From: Anniella stebbinsi
Lineage: Eukaryota; Chordata; Lepidosauria; Squamata; Anniellidae
Reading direction: 5' to 3'
Assembly: GCA_029215795.1 (NCBI GenBank)
Contig: JARDYH010000001.1
Coordinates: 228,001,654-228,065,653 of the forward strand
Length of the DNA: 64,000 bases
Part shown: positions 1 through 10,937 of the stretch, in pieces
Layout: each line of letters begins with the position of its first letter
Numbering within the stretch: position 1 is the stretch's first letter
Notes under the pieces: model-generated
What the model saw: only the letters and a program-made list of their open reading frames with translations
The model's database searches: none
Told to the model about the DNA's origin: nothing
Program-made: the position numbers and the translations under genes

Positions 1-36
1 CATGAGCCCTGACCTGGATTTTAACTGGTCAGCCTA
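1..36. mobile_element. Family A foldback element, right end only
   Basis: The window opens inside a copy of the foldback family seen complete at 3432-3751. The visible part is the right terminal inverted repeat, ending ..GGTCAGCCTA at position 36. The rest lies outside the window. It is non-autonomous and has no coding capacity. Confidence 0.75.
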
Positions 37-771
37 TGTTAGCACAAAGCCACATTGGATACAACCCTATATGTGTGTAAATAATAAAGTTGAGTATCGC
101 TTTCATAGTTTGTGTGATTGCCCGTTGTCTCAGTGTATATGAGTTCTGTGAGCATTTGTGATCTCTGTTCAATTTGTATGAATGAGAAAATTGCATTAAT
201 CAAGCAGGAACATTGTGCAAAAGACCTTTGTGTTTTCCAAAGTTGCACAATGTTTCCCCATAGATTGAGGCATGGAATTGAGCTTTTTTAAAAAACACAC
301 AGAATTCAAACTGTCTGTTTGTGAAAATTGTACATTTTCTGAGTGCATGTTTGAGAATGTGCAAACATTTTTGGTGAATGGAATATACTTAAGTGTTTTG
401 TGGACACAAGGGATATTTTCCTACATCCCTAGATATTTTGAATTATGTATCAGACCAAGGTACATTTTAATTTGTAAAATTTCTAAAGTACTGTACATGG
501 AATAGATACTTTGTTCTGACTAACGGCTGAAACAACCTAAATCTGAACTGAAGAGCCATAACACCAGACAGTACATTTGACTCTGGCAAGAAGTGTTGTG
601 GAAGTTGCAATGTGAAAATGTGGAGCCTTATTTTCGTTTGCTTGCACAATAATAACTTGATGCAAGCAACTCACCAGTGCCGAATACAAACTTCATAAAT
701 CTTCTATGGAGGCCACCCTATAATTTTTCCATGTTGTGGCAGTGCCTTCTAAATGAACTTAGGGCACAATG
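37..771. other. No recognised feature
   Basis: AT-rich DNA with low CpG. I see no repeat ends, no protein similarity and no structured RNA here. The short open frames are chance. Confidence 0.5.
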
Positions 772-1073
772 TAGGCAGACCATATGAAAAGGAGGACAGG
801 GCTCATGTAACTTTAACAGTTATAGAGAAAAGGGAGTTTCAGCCAGTGCCATTTGTAGGCAATTAGTTCCTGGTGAAATTCCCTCTTCATCACAACAGTT
901 AAAGTTGCATGCACTATACTAGAGTGCCCATATACAAAAGAGGGAATTACACCAGCAATTAGTAATTGTATGCAATTACTAATTGCATACAAATGGCACT
1001 GGCTGAAACTCCGTTTTCTCTAAAACTGTTAAAGTTACATGAGCCCTGTCCTCCTTTTCATATGGTCAGCCTA
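772..1073. mobile_element. Family A foldback element (hAT-like MITE), complete
   Basis: Both ends are present: TAGGCAGACCATATGAAAAG at the left and its complement ending GGTCAGCCTA at the right. The halves are nearly complementary over more than 100 bp, so the element can fold into one long hairpin. The centre here contains a short extra palindrome, AATTGCATAC style, near 950-990. No coding capacity. The flanking 8 bp do not match each other, so target duplication is eroded in this copy. Confidence 0.85.
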
Positions 1074-1124
1074 GCCAGTGCCCTTCCTGTTTCCTGCAAT
1101 TCTGAATTCAGCATTTCTTTCATA

Positions 1125-1768
1125 GAGCTCCATCACACCAGCAATTTAGTGCACTCTCGCCATGCCTGGTGTTCAGATTTGCAGCACGGTACTCACATGA
1201 CCTTGTGTCTGTCCTGCTGGCACCCCTCCTCTTCCCCAGCCTTTCCTAGAATGCTAAAAGTCTAGATTATTTTCCCTAAATGCATTTAACGTGTCCTAAG
1301 TCTCCATGTAGTTTTAAAGGAACTGGGGGCTTGAATGGATTGCATCAGGTCCTGGCAGGGAAAAGCAATCTCTCCCAGCAGCCATCTCCAAGCCTCAATA
1401 TAAAACCCAAACCTTGCATCTCAGGCTCGAAAGCCTTTTTAAAAATCATACAACACCTGAACCTCTGCAAAGACAGGATTGTACTCCCTCAATGCCCCCA
1501 AAGAGCCAGACTAAAGGGTCGTTCCATTTTTGCCAGGGAGAAAAGTGGTCTGGTTGAAGTACTCATCTGCCAGGACCTGACTGGAGGGAGAAAGAGAAGG
1601 GGAGTGGTGAAGTGAAGTGAAGTGGAGCCAAAGAGCTAACGAGTGAAGGTATGAAAGAGCAGCTATACAGGTGAAAGGGATAACAAGCTTAACACGCTTT
1701 TGCCTCAGAGGTAAAAAACGTGGAGCCAAACCAGGGTTGGGGGTGGGGTGGATTAGGTGTGATGGAGC
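1125..1768 (+). mobile_element. Family B TIR element, copy 1
   Basis: The ends are inverted repeats: GAGCTCCATCACACC at 1125-1139 and the complement GGTGTGATGGAGCTC at 1756-1770. A second copy in opposite orientation lies at 48540-49175 and aligns over nearly the whole length. A TATAAAA box at 1399-1405 is kept in both copies. Open frames in the two copies look alike only because the DNA is homologous; I see no known protein domain. Superfamily unknown. CATAG flanks both ends, a possible short target duplication. Confidence 0.7.
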
Positions 1769-2245
1769 TCATAGATATCTACTTTTACAAAGGCACTTCC
1801 CTTTCACAACACTTCCATTTAAATCATTTAAACTGTAAAGAGGTTTCTATTTTCTACTAGCTAACTGAATACAATTAAAGGGAATGGCCACCAAACCGGC
1901 ATATTATTGTCATCCTTTTTTTTTCATACTGTCTTGAATATATCGTTAGTTATTATCATCATCATGGTCAGGAATTGAGATTTTAAAAGAGAATTAGAAT
2001 CTACATCAAACCACTAAGAGGAGCTCTTGTCAAAAAAAATATTTTTAAAAAGTAGTAGCTCAATGACCTGCATGTTCAGAATCTTTGAGTAAAATTAAGC
2101 ACATATTAAAATAAGTAAAATATTATTGAGACAATTTTTTCCAGCAAAAACAGATGAATGTGTTAGGCCTATGCTGTTGGATAAAGACCATAATTCTTTA
2201 GAATATAGGGTCAGTTCAGATTTTTTTTTATTTAGGGCATAATTC
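1769..2245. other. No recognised feature
   Basis: AT-rich single-copy-looking DNA with poly-A and poly-T runs. Nothing else seen. Confidence 0.5.
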
Positions 2246-2352
2246 TATGCTTGTTTAGTCAGGAAAAAAAATCCTACAACTCGCAGCATTACCCTACCAA
2301 CCATGCTAGGAAATGCTGGGAGTTGTAGGACTTTTTAATGTCTAAACATGTA
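2246..2352. repeat. Short foldback element (CCTACAACTC hairpin)
   Basis: A hairpin with arms of about 40 bp. The left arm contains TTTAGTCAGG and TCCTACAACTCGCAGCATT; the right arm contains its near-complement AATGCTGGGAGTTGTAGGA and CTAAACATG. About 20 bp separate the arms. A decayed half-copy is visible near 44529-44575. Probably a deletion derivative of a TIR element. Confidence 0.7.
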
Positions 2353-2819
2353 TAGCATTGCACACTTATTTATTCAACGGCAGTATTTTTGCACGATCTT
2401 TCCACAAGAATGGAGGGACACCACCGTACTGTACACAAGGTGGTGTACAACAATTCAAATAAAAACAACATTGTTTTGTGTTTTACCTTATTTTCAAACC
2501 TTGAAGCTGAGTGAGTGGGAACCATTCTTAACACACGGTGAGTGCAATCCTGTGATAATGGGGAAGGCTCTCACACACAGGCTGTATAAGGTGGGGGGGA
2601 TACAGGTGGGAAAGGTCTGTGGTTGGTCTTCAGTGTTGCTGTTGAGACCTCCAAAGAGAATTGGGAAGGGAGGGAAGGGGGTGGGATGGGATGGGGGGCA
2701 GGGGAGAGGAGAGACTTGGATTCATTTGATTCACAAGCCTCCCCTTTGCAGTCCCTGACCACTGCTAGGTAAGTCAGCAAGAGGGGCTCAGAGAGGCTCA
2801 TCTAACTAAAATGTTCTGC
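2353..2819. other. No recognised feature
   Basis: A purine-rich stretch with G runs at about 2590-2710. I see no repeat boundary or gene signal. Confidence 0.45.
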
Positions 2820-3420
2820 CCAAACTGACTTTCAACTAACAAGAATAAAATGCAGATTAAAACAACACATTAATTAAAACACATTATAAAAACAAATAAA
2901 TTAAAACACAATGTAAAACATAAACATAAAGTAAATAAACAGCTCCCAACCAATTAAAAAAAATCCGTCCAGCAACAACCTAGCTAATATGCCAAGGCCT
3001 GCCTGAATAAGACCATCTTTGACTGCCAACAGAAGGACAATAGGGAGGAGACCCACCTCCCTCTCAACAGGGAGTTTCAGAGCCTGAGTGTGGCCAACGA
3101 AAAAATCATTTTTTGTATCCCACCAAATGTGCTTCCCATGACGGTGGGACTGGGAGAAGAGCCTCCGCACAAAGATCTTAAAACCTGGGCAGGCTAATAT
3201 GGGAGAATACGGTCTCCCATTCTTGCAAACAAAGGTAGATGAGGTTTGCACCTCTGCCCACTAATATTGTCTTCTCCATAGATGCAGTGTCTCAACAATG
3301 CAGACTGGGAAGTGCATAGGCCTTCTCCTGTCCTCAGCGATAATGGGCAGGAAGGGACCAATGTGATACTCCCACCACCACAGGACTCTTAAGATTGCAA
3401 GTTTTAAAACCAAGATTTCT
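2820..3420 (-). repeat. Unclassified interspersed repeat, probably antisense
   Basis: The segment resembles a common reptile repeat whose sense strand holds phrases such as gggagttccaaagcctggg; here these appear decayed (for example GGGAGTTTCAGAGCCTGAG at 3071-3089). The left end is A-rich (2830-2940), which could be a retroposon tail read from the minus strand or simple AT-rich flank. Assignment rests on recall of the repeat type, not a search. Confidence 0.4.
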
Positions 3421-3431
3421 TAGGGATAAAC

Positions 3432-3751
3432 TAGGCTGACCATATGAAAAGGAGGGCAGGGCTCCTGTAACTTTAACAGTTGTAGAGAAAAGGGAATTTC
3501 AGCCAGTGCCATTTGTATGCAATTAGTTCCTGGTGAAATTCCCTCTTCATCACAACAGTTAAAGTTGCAGGCACTATACTAGAGTGACCAGATACAAAAG
3601 TAAGCAGGGCCCCTGCAACTTTAACTATTGTGATGAAGAGGAAATTTCACCAGGAACTAATTGCATACAAATGGCACCGGTTGAAATTCCCTTTTCTCTA
3701 CAACTGTTAAAGTTACAGGAGCCCTGTCCTCCTTTTCATATGGTCAGCCTA
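3432..3751. mobile_element. Family A foldback element, near-perfect hairpin
   Basis: The best complete copy in the window. Ends are TAGGCTGACC and GGTCAGCCTA. The two arms of about 150 bp differ at only a few sites and meet in a short spacer holding ACTATACTAGAGTGACCAGA. The 7-mer GATAAAC lies directly outside both ends (3425-3431 and 3752-3758), a likely target duplication shortened from 8 bp. The 31645 copy has an exact 8-bp duplication, so hAT is the best guess for superfamily. Confidence 0.88.
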
Positions 3752-3758
3752 GATAAAC

Positions 3759-4199
3759 AGACAAAGACAAATCCATGAACAATCTGTTTTCTCCTGGCTG
3801 GATGGGAATGCTCAAGTTGGAAGAGGAAATCATATTACAGATCATTAGGCCTTGTCAGAAATAGTATGGAAAGTCCATAGAGCTCTTAGTAGGCAGAGAA
3901 TAAAATGGTAAATCAGAAATAGGATAGTTGAAGTTTACACTGAAAGGCCATTGATGGAATACTTAGTCATGGTGATTTTTGGAGACGTTCGCCCCTCAAA
4001 ATGAAGTTACATGTTACATAATTATTCGGGACTTAAACTACACTTTCATATAGTTTTATTTCCCCCCCCCCCCCCTGCATATAGCATTTTGGCAACAGAA
4101 TCTGATGTCCATTTGATATTTTGTGGCACTATAAGTTAACAGTGCTATCATCTATATTTTATTTATTATTATCCCTTTATTTATTTATTTATTTATTTT
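3759..4199. other. Unique DNA with a poly-C tract
   Basis: No gene or element end. A run of 14 C lies at 4062-4075. A TTTA-type simple repeat at about 4175-4199 probably corresponds to the tail of the antisense L1 that follows. Confidence 0.5.
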
Positions 4200-4635
4200 A
4201 ATATCGACTTTCTACAAATATTACTAAGGTGGCATATCACAGTTCAATTAAACCGAATAATGCATAAAAACAATCAAACAACTTTACATCCTGCTACATA
4301 TAAGTATTTTTAAACATTTTTTCTCTTTTCCTGTTGTGAATATTAACAAAACAGAACAAAAAATTAAATTGTGAAAAATAAAAATAAAGAAACGTTACAT
4401 ATATAGGAATATCAGCATTTTTCCCCATCAGGTATATTATTCATTAAAAAAAGGGGGGTATGCATAGGTTTCAAGAAAAGCAGACCATATAACCATATAT
4501 TTATCCACTCGCAAGCCACGCCTATATAAAATCTGTTCAAATGTTGATAGCGTAGTTAAGTCCTCAATCCATTGCATTATGGGAAGTGAGCATTTGTCTT
4601 TAACATGATAATATAACTCTTTAAGCTGTTATAAG

Positions 4636-5599
4636 TAGGGGTGTGCACTGGATCAGGTCCGATCCACGATTCGGATCCGATCCAGGGGAAATCGGATACA
4701 ATTATCCGATTTCCAATCACCCCGCTGGATCGTCCGATCCAATCTGATCTGATCCAGAAAGGACCCAATCCAGATCGGAATGGATCGGAGGATCGGCGGG
4801 CGCCCGTGGGCGCCTGCCGATGGAAGCAGACAATGGGGGGGGGGGGGCTTCCCTGGCGGGGCTGTTTGCTTTCATCGGCGGGCGCCCGCCAATGGAAGCG
4901 GACAATGGGGGCAGGTAAGCAGGGTGAGGGGGGCCCACTTACCTTCCGGGGACGTCCACTCCCCTCCGCTGCTGGCCGCTACTGTGAGCAGGCTTCACGG
5001 CCTGCCCCTAGGTAGCACGCCAGGTGATATCATCACCTGACGTGCTACTCAGGAGCAGGCCACGAAGCCTGCTCACGGTAGTGGCCAGTGGTGGAGGGGA
5101 GTGGATGTCCCTGGAAGGTAAGCAGGGGGGAGGGGGAGGGGGGCCCACGGCCCACTTACCTGCCAGGGCCGTCCGCTCCCCTCCGCCGCTGGCTGCTTAC
5201 TGGCAGGTAAGCAAGGGGAGGGGGAGGGGGCTTACCTGACGGCCCCGGGAGGTAAGGAGTGTGGGGGAGGGGGCTTACCTGCCGGGGCTGTCCACAGCAG
5301 ACAGCCCCAGGACGTAAGAACCGTGGGGGGGGGGAGGGAGAGAGTTAGGCCCCCTTCACTCACCTGCCACCATTTTTTTCCCATAGACTTGCATTGGGGG
5401 AAAGCTTTCTTTCCCCCAATGCAAGTCTATGGGGAAAACAAAAATGGCGGCCGATCCAAACATCGGATGTCCGATGTTTGGATCGGGATCGGGCCCGATC
5501 CGATCCGGGGGGTTCCGATTTTGTCCGATCTGATCTGGGACAAAATTGGAGGTCCTGATCCAGGTCCTGATCCAATCCGGGGATCCATGCACACCCCTA
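4636..5599. mobile_element. Family C hAT element with 8-bp target duplication
   Basis: Ends are TAGGGGTGTGCACTGGATC at the left and ..GGATCCATGCACACCCCTA at the right, imperfect inverted repeats. GTTATAAG occurs immediately outside both ends (4628-4635 and 5600-5607), an 8-bp target duplication fitting the nTnnnnAn pattern of hAT insertions. Subterminal DNA is full of GATC and CCGATCC motifs. The centre has a palindrome around GGTGATATCATCACC (about 5020-5040), inverted CAGGTAAG-type sequences, and a hairpin at 5379-5437 followed by AAAATGGCGGCC (5441-5452). No transposase, so it must have been moved in trans. It interrupts the antisense L1. Confidence 0.92.
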
Positions 5600-5759
5600 G
5601 TTATAAGGGTTAACTTCCAAGAAGCCAGTAGGTAGTTTAGGAGGACATGCACATCATTCTATATTAAAGATTGTTTCAGTACAAAGTTTATCCTAATTAT
5701 AACCTCCCAAAAAGGGGCAACTACTGGGTGTTGCCAAACCATATGAATAAAAGAAGCAT

Positions 5760-6995
5760 TAGGTGCTGGTGGTAGCCGCCGGCCCCGGACGGGAGCGGCC
5801 GGGCCGGGAAGATAAGGGCCCCCCTCCCCCCTCCGCGCGCCCCCTCCTCCCCTCCACGCACCCCCTGCTTACCTTGCCGGCCCGGCCGCTCCCGTCCGGG
5901 GCCGGCGGCTACCACCAGCAGGCTCCGCGGCCTGCTCTAGAGTAGCGCGCCGGGTGATGACATCACCCGGCGCGCCACCCTAGAGCAGGCCGCGGAGCCT
6001 GCTGGTAGTAGTAGTCGCCGGCGCTGGACGGGAGCGGCCGGGCCGGGAAGGTAAGGGCCCCCCTCCCCCCTCCCCCCTCCGCGTGCCCCCTCCTCCCCTC
6101 CACGCACCCCCTGCTTACCTTCTCGGCCCGTCCGCTCCTGTCCGGCGCCGGCGACTACTACTACCAGCAGGCTCCGCGGCCTGCTCTAGAGTAGCGCGCC
6201 AGGTGATGATATCACCCGGCGCGCCACCCTAGAGCAGGCCGCGGAGCCTGCTGGTAGTAGTAGTCGCCGGCGCCGGACGGGAGAGGCCGGGCCGGGAAGG
6301 TAAGGGCCCCCCTCCCCCCTCCGCGCGCCCCCTCCTCCCCTCCACGCACCCCCTGCTTACCTTGCCGGCCCGGCCGCTCCCGTCCGGGGCCGGCGGCTAC
6401 CACCAGCAGGCTCCACGGCCTGCTCTAGAGTAGCGCGCCGGGTGATGACATCACCCGGCGCGCCACCCTAGAGCAGGCCGCGGAGCCTGCTGGTAGTAGT
6501 AGTCGCCGGCGCCGGACGGGAGAGGCCGGGCCGGGAAGGTAAGGGCCCCCCTCCCCCCTCCGCGCGCCCTCTCCTCCCCTCCATGCACCCCCTGCTTACC
6601 TTGCCGGCCCGGCCGCTCCCGGCCGGGGCCGGCGGCTACCACCAGCAGGCTCCGCGGCCTGCTCTAGAGTAGCGCGCCGGGTGATGACATCACCCGGCGC
6701 GCCACCCTAGAGCAGGCCGCGGAGCCTGCTGGTAGTAGTAGTCGACGGCGCCGGACGGGAGCGGCCGGGCCGGGAAGGTAAGGGCCCCCCTCCCCCCTCC
6801 GCGCGCCCCCTCCCCCCTCCGCGCACCCCCTCCTCCCCTCCACGCACCCCCTGCTTACCTTGCCGGCCCGGCCGCTCCCGTCCGGGGCCGGCGGCTACCA
6901 CCAGCAGGCTCCGCGGCCTGCTCTAGAGTAGCGCGCCGGGTGATGACATCACCCGGCGCGCCACCCTAGAGCAGGCCGCGGAGCCTGCTGGTAGT
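5760..6995. repeat. Five tandem palindromic units of 239-259 bp, GC-rich
   Basis: The core TGATGACATCACCC (or a variant) recurs at 5955, 6204, 6443, 6682 and 6941, giving spacings of 249, 239, 239 and 259 bp. Each core sits at the centre of an inverted repeat: GCGCGCC.. arms, then GAGCAGGCCGCGGAGCCTGC, then CGCCGGCGCCGGACGGGAG, then GGCCGGGAAGGTAAG, with a CCCCTCC-rich spacer between units. CpG is little decayed, so the array is young, or shielded from methylation, or recently homogenised. Arginine- and glycine-rich open frames here are by-products of composition. Confidence 0.9.
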
Positions 6996-7292
6996 AGCTG
7001 CTAGTGCCGGACGGGAGCGGACGGGCCGAGAAGGTAAGCGCCCCCCTCCTCCCCCCCCTGCTGTCCACTTTCATCGGCGGGCGCCCGCTGGCGCCCGCCA
7101 ATGGAAGCGGCGGTGGGCGCCAGTGGGCGCCCGCCGATCTGCCGATCCGCCGAACCGGTTCGGAGCCTTTTCGGACCGGTTCAGATTGGATCGGCCGATC
7201 CAGCTGCGGGATCGGAAATCGGATAATTTATCCGATTTCCCACTGGACTGGACTCGGATCGTGGATCGGGTCCGATCCAGTGCACATCCCTA
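5760..7292. mobile_element. Family C hAT element, left end lost, with palindromic array
   Basis: The right end, ..GATCCAGTGCACATCCCTA at about 7274-7292, matches the complement of the left end of the 46247 element. The subterminal part (7170-7290) also matches, so the two copies are inverted relative to each other. No GATCC-rich left end is present: sequence jumps from L1 into array DNA near 5760, implying truncation or deletion. GTAAAAAT at 7293-7300 would be the right target duplication but has no partner at the left. Very GC- and CpG-rich. Confidence 0.82.
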
Positions 7293-7974
7293 GTAAAAAT
7301 CATCTTATCTATCCATGTCCTCCACAAGAATGCTTTCTTTCCAATTCTTAAATCTGGATTTCCCCATAAAGTCAATTTTGCATGAGAGAATGGATTGAAC
7401 TATAATAGACGTGATACTATACGGCACACCTCTCTAGCAGCCAAGATTGTAAGGGGGGGGGGTATTTATTCTAATATGTCGAGAACCAAGTGCCATCCAT
7501 TTGGGAAGAGGTTCTAACCATAAGGATTTTAGAACTGACCAGGGTGGTAAATCTAAGCAAACTGGAAAAGACCAAAACTTAGTACAAGCCAATAGATAGG
7601 CCCAATGGTACAAAGCAAGGTCTGGAAAACCAAACCCACCTTCTTTAATTGGAAGCTGCATCCATTTCAAAGATATTTGAGGTGAGGAAGAACCCCAGAG
7701 GAATTTACGAAACAAAGCATTAAGTTGTTGAAAGTATTTGCCAGGTATAAGTAAAGGAATCCCATGCATAACATAGAGAATTTGAGATATAATGTTCATC
7801 TTAAGTGTGTTGACTTTACCCCACAGACTCAACTTTAAGGGTGCCCATCTATTTATATCTCATACAATCTCACTAATCAGCTTATTCAAATTTATTTTAA
7901 TCAGTTGAGATATATCTCTCGGAATGAGTATACCCAGATAGGTAATATAATCAGGGCACCATCAAAATAGACCA

Positions 7975-8095
7975 GCCCTTCCCAGTGCCCTACAGATGTT
8001 TAGGACTACAATTCCCAGCATTCCTGACTATAGGAGTTGAATTCCAACACATATAACTACAGGGTATGACGGCAGGGTAATATGTGTTGGACTCT
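7975..8095. repeat. Family P palindromic relic (CAATTCCCAGCATTCC)
   Basis: Contains CAGCCCTTCCCAGTGCCCT, then ACTACAATTCCCAGCATTCC, then a weak inverted echo ending GTGTTGGACTC. Related relics are at 14575-14745, 19795-19900, 33655-33780, 39157-39267 and 53355-53495. These are old inverted-repeat elements with no coding capacity. Confidence 0.5.
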
Positions 8096-8185
8096 GTTCT
8101 TTAACTTCTGTTCTGAAATCTTAGCATTTGATCTTCTAAAGTTATCATGGCTGCTGAATATCACTTGTTACCCCTAACTCTGATC

Positions 8186-8551
8186 TAAGAGCATCATCAG
8201 ACAGGGGGAAATCACATTTCTCTACCATTGCTTTGCCTCCTGCTGCTATCCCACTATAGGGATGAACAGCTTCCTCTTTCTTCACACGGGGAAGAAAGAG
8301 GAAGCAAGCAACAACCATGTGGCCCATTCAGTGGGTGTTTTTATCGCACAGCTTCTCCTGCACACAGCAGGAAGTGGAGGAAAGTTTCATCACAGCCAAG
8401 CGAATCAGAATCCAGATTTTGTGATGGAAAAATTAGCAGAAGGAGTGGCAGGTGTGTGGGAAGCGGATGATGTCATGAAAAGGACCCACCAAAATCTGTG
8501 AGTGGCCAGTAACAAGTGTGTGATAAAACACTCATCTGATGACACTCTTAG
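8186..8551 (+). mobile_element. Family D TIR element, copy 1
   Basis: The left end TAAGAGCATCATCAGACAGG pairs with a right end whose complement reads CTAAGAGTGTCATCAGATGAG. Copy 2 is at 8941-9282 in the opposite orientation, 390 bp away. Internal landmarks shared by both: GGGGAAATCACATTT, CTTCCTCTTTC, and CTTCTCCTGCACACAGCAGG. No coding capacity and no clear target duplication. Confidence 0.72.
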
Positions 8552-8940
8552 CCTGCTTAGCGTTAAATGCAACAGAATCAAAAAGTCAGCACAGGCTTTC
8601 CTGCATTTCTGTTGCTCAGCCATAGGGTGCCACTGCAACCAAAGACTCTTCTGGTTACATGGGTATCTTTTTCAAGCTGCTTCTTGTAAGGATTTTTCAA
8701 GTGTCACAGGGTCATCATCTAACATTTCATAAGAATATACTTTCTTTTGTCACTGTATTATTTTGGTTGGCAGAAGATAACCCTGTGCTAAGGTGGCAGA
8801 ACAAAAAGAACCACATTCTATTAATTGGAAAAGTAAAGATTTGACTTTATTTCCCTTCTCAGCAGTGAGTGGCCAGGGGTGGAACAATGGAACAGATCTA
8901 GTTCTTTCCCAAATGCAAACATTTATAAGTTCTGACACCT
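8552..8940. other. Spacer between two inverted family D copies
   Basis: No element boundaries or gene signals recognised. Confidence 0.45.
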
Positions 8941-9282
8941 CCATCAGATGAGTGTTTTATTGCACAGTCATTACTGGGCACCCATGGATTTTCACGGGCC
9001 CCTCTCATGATGTCGTCTGCCTCCTGCACGACTTCCGACCCTTCTAGCCTTCTTCGCACGACAACCCCCCCCCCCCCGTAAGTCCGACTTGTTTTTAAAG
9101 ATGAAAGTTGCCGCTATCTCCTGCTGTGTGCAGGAGAAGCAGTGGGATTAAAACGGCCCGCTGAATGGGACACGTGCAAGTTGTTTACTTCCTCTTTCAA
9201 AAGAGGAAATAACAAGGGACAAACGTGTGGAGGGGAAGTGATGGCAAGCAAATGTGATTTCCCCGTGTGAAGATGCTCATCA
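8941..9282 (-). mobile_element. Family D TIR element, copy 2 (inverted)
   Basis: Starts CCATCAGATGAGTGTTTTAT and ends AAATGTGATTTCCCCGTGTG then AAGATGCTCAT, the reverse of copy 1. A run of 13 C or so at about 9065-9078 lies inside. CpG content is higher than in copy 1, and a block around 9000-9100 is not shared, so the copies differ by an indel or belong to subfamilies. Confidence 0.68.
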
Positions 9283-9837
9283 TGAGATTCCTTTCTCAGG
9301 TTTGAACTGGCATGCTTGTGGTTCTTCTTAATTCATTAAAAAAGAAAAAAGAATATGGGTTTCAGTGTTATCAGTCTACATTGATGGAATATTATTTGCA
9401 GATTATTTCTCTTTTTTGTGCCCTCCTTCTACCTTACAGTTCATTGTTTCTAATGAAATGATTCACAAAATACTGGTGCTTATATAATTCCATCATTTGC
9501 TATCCTGCACACAGGCAGTTTGTCTTCTCAGAAATAAGTTCCATTGATTTGAAAGCAGTAGAAGATTTCACACTAAATCCAATATACTTCAATAGAATTT
9601 AAGGAGCTTGGATGCAGGATTGCTGCTTGGCTAGACTCTGATTTTATTAACTCATGAACAGTATTGGGGAGAACCGAGCCAAAATTTATCAGAAGACTCC
9701 CCCCACCCAAAGATATTTCTGAAATGTTTCTTTTTCCTCACCTTCTACAAAAAGAAGGCCACTTTGTCAAATTCACTGCAAATATTCTCCGCCATTCCTT
9801 TGGGGAGGCTGCCCTTCCCCTCCTGTCCCCAATGCTA
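9283..9837. other. No recognised gene; faint relic of a short dispersed repeat
   Basis: AT-rich. Around 9530-9640 there are weak matches to the widespread motif CAGAAATAAGTTCCATTGA and GCAGGATTGC. Nothing else seen. Confidence 0.4.
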
Positions 9838-10156
9838 TGGGTGACCAGATGAAATCCAGGTCAGGGCTCCTGTAACTTTAACAGTTGTAGAGAAAAGGGA
9901 ATTTCAGCCAGTGTCATTTGTATGCAATTAGGTCCTGGTGAAATTCCCTCTTTATCACAACAGTTAAAGTTGCAGGCACTATACTAGAGTGACCATATAC
10001 AAAAGAAGGCAGGGCCTCTGCAACTTTAACTGTGGTGATGAAGAGGGAATTTCACCAGGAACTAATGGCATACAAATGACACTGGCTGAAATTCCCTTTT
10101 CTCTACAACTGTTAAAGTTACATGAGCCCTGACCTGGATTTTATCTGGTCACGCTA
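9838..10156. mobile_element. Family A foldback element
   Basis: Left end ATGGGTGACCAGATGAAATC, right end ..GGATTTTATCTGGTCACGCTA. The terminal 30 bp differ from the 3432 copy (CCAGGTCAGGGCTC instead of AGGAGGACAGGGCTC), marking a second subfamily also seen at 1-36 and 10938-11215. Arms are about 150 bp and nearly complementary. Confidence 0.85.
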
Positions 10157-10937
10157 GGGACAGAAGTGGTTTCGCTGCCCAAAAGAGATGTGAGCAACAA
10201 TGTCTGGACTAGGGGGCAAGGTAATATGTTACTGCATAGTGTGGCTTGGCTTGTTTGAATGTGTCTGGATCTCCTAGACTCTGAAAGCATCTTTCTGGAG
10301 AGTATCTGCTGGTTGCATGATTCACGAGGCTAGGTTCTGGTGGGTACATAGTCCTTGATAGAAGGGGCTTGCACGTGCTAGAGAAAGGTAAACAGATGTG
10401 AAGAAGCAAAGGGACCTCTTGTTCTTTTGTTTTCAAAAGCCACAAAATGTCTTGTGGCATCTTGAAGACTCATAAATCATGCAAACTATGTTCATCTCGT
10501 GTGTAACTGACAACTTGCTCCACAATTGCAGAAACCTCCTCCTAACAACTCCCCCCCCCCTCTGTCAATGATCCTGTTTTGTGTTTGTAATTATGTTTAT
10601 GTTAACACTTTAGGATTGCAGGCCCTATTGCAGTCAATGGGACGTCTGAGTAGACATGTATAAGGTTGCACTGTTCAACTTGCTTAAATTCTATCACAGT
10701 GAAGATTTAACATGATCAGCAATAAAATACTAATGGCCCTGTAAGCACTTCATTTAGTGCTGCAATCCTATATTCATTTATCTGGGAATAAGCTTTATTG
10801 AAATCAAAGGGACTTGTTTCTGAGTTTTCTTTGAGCAGTTTTCTTGGGGTCCCTGATTGGGATTTCTGTTCTCTGCACACTGAGGCAGTGTAAATTCAGG
10901 AGATATTTGGCTAAAAGGAGGGAAAGATCCTCGTCTA
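10157..10937. other. No gene; relics of a short AGTAGACATG repeat
   Basis: Around 10612-10665 and 10760-10835 lie degenerate pieces with AGGATTGCAG, CAGTCAATGGGAC and GTAGACATG, a motif recurring at 11870-11950, 11990-12060, 17600-17695 and 62400-62455. A run of C lies at 10550-10560. Confidence 0.4.

Larger units (their letters stand above)
4200..7960 (-). pseudogene. L1-like LINE ORF2 C-terminal part and 3' UTR, split by two hAT insertions
   Basis: Read on the minus strand, about 7955 down to 7300 gives an L1 ORF2-type sequence: SLWGKVNTLKMNIISQILY, then IPGKYFQQLNALFRKFLWG, then LPIKEGGFGFPDLALYHWA. Coding similarity resumes at 5750-5610 (LLLFIWFGN) and again at 4620-4450 (YYHVKDKCSLPIMQWIEDL). 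The breaks coincide with the family C elements at 5760-7292 and 4636-5599. The L1 is 5'-truncated near 7955, has frameshifts and stops, and its 3' UTR appears to run to an AAATA-rich tail near 4200. It lacks the endonuclease and RT catalytic domain. Confidence 0.85.

Noticed and set aside
4577..5652. Several 60-120 codon frames
   Set aside because: All lie inside the family C element and are created by GATCC and GGGGAGG repeats.
5760..6995. Possible CRISPR-like array
   Set aside because: Units are 240-260 bp, fully repeated with no unique spacers, and lie inside a hAT element in an animal genome.
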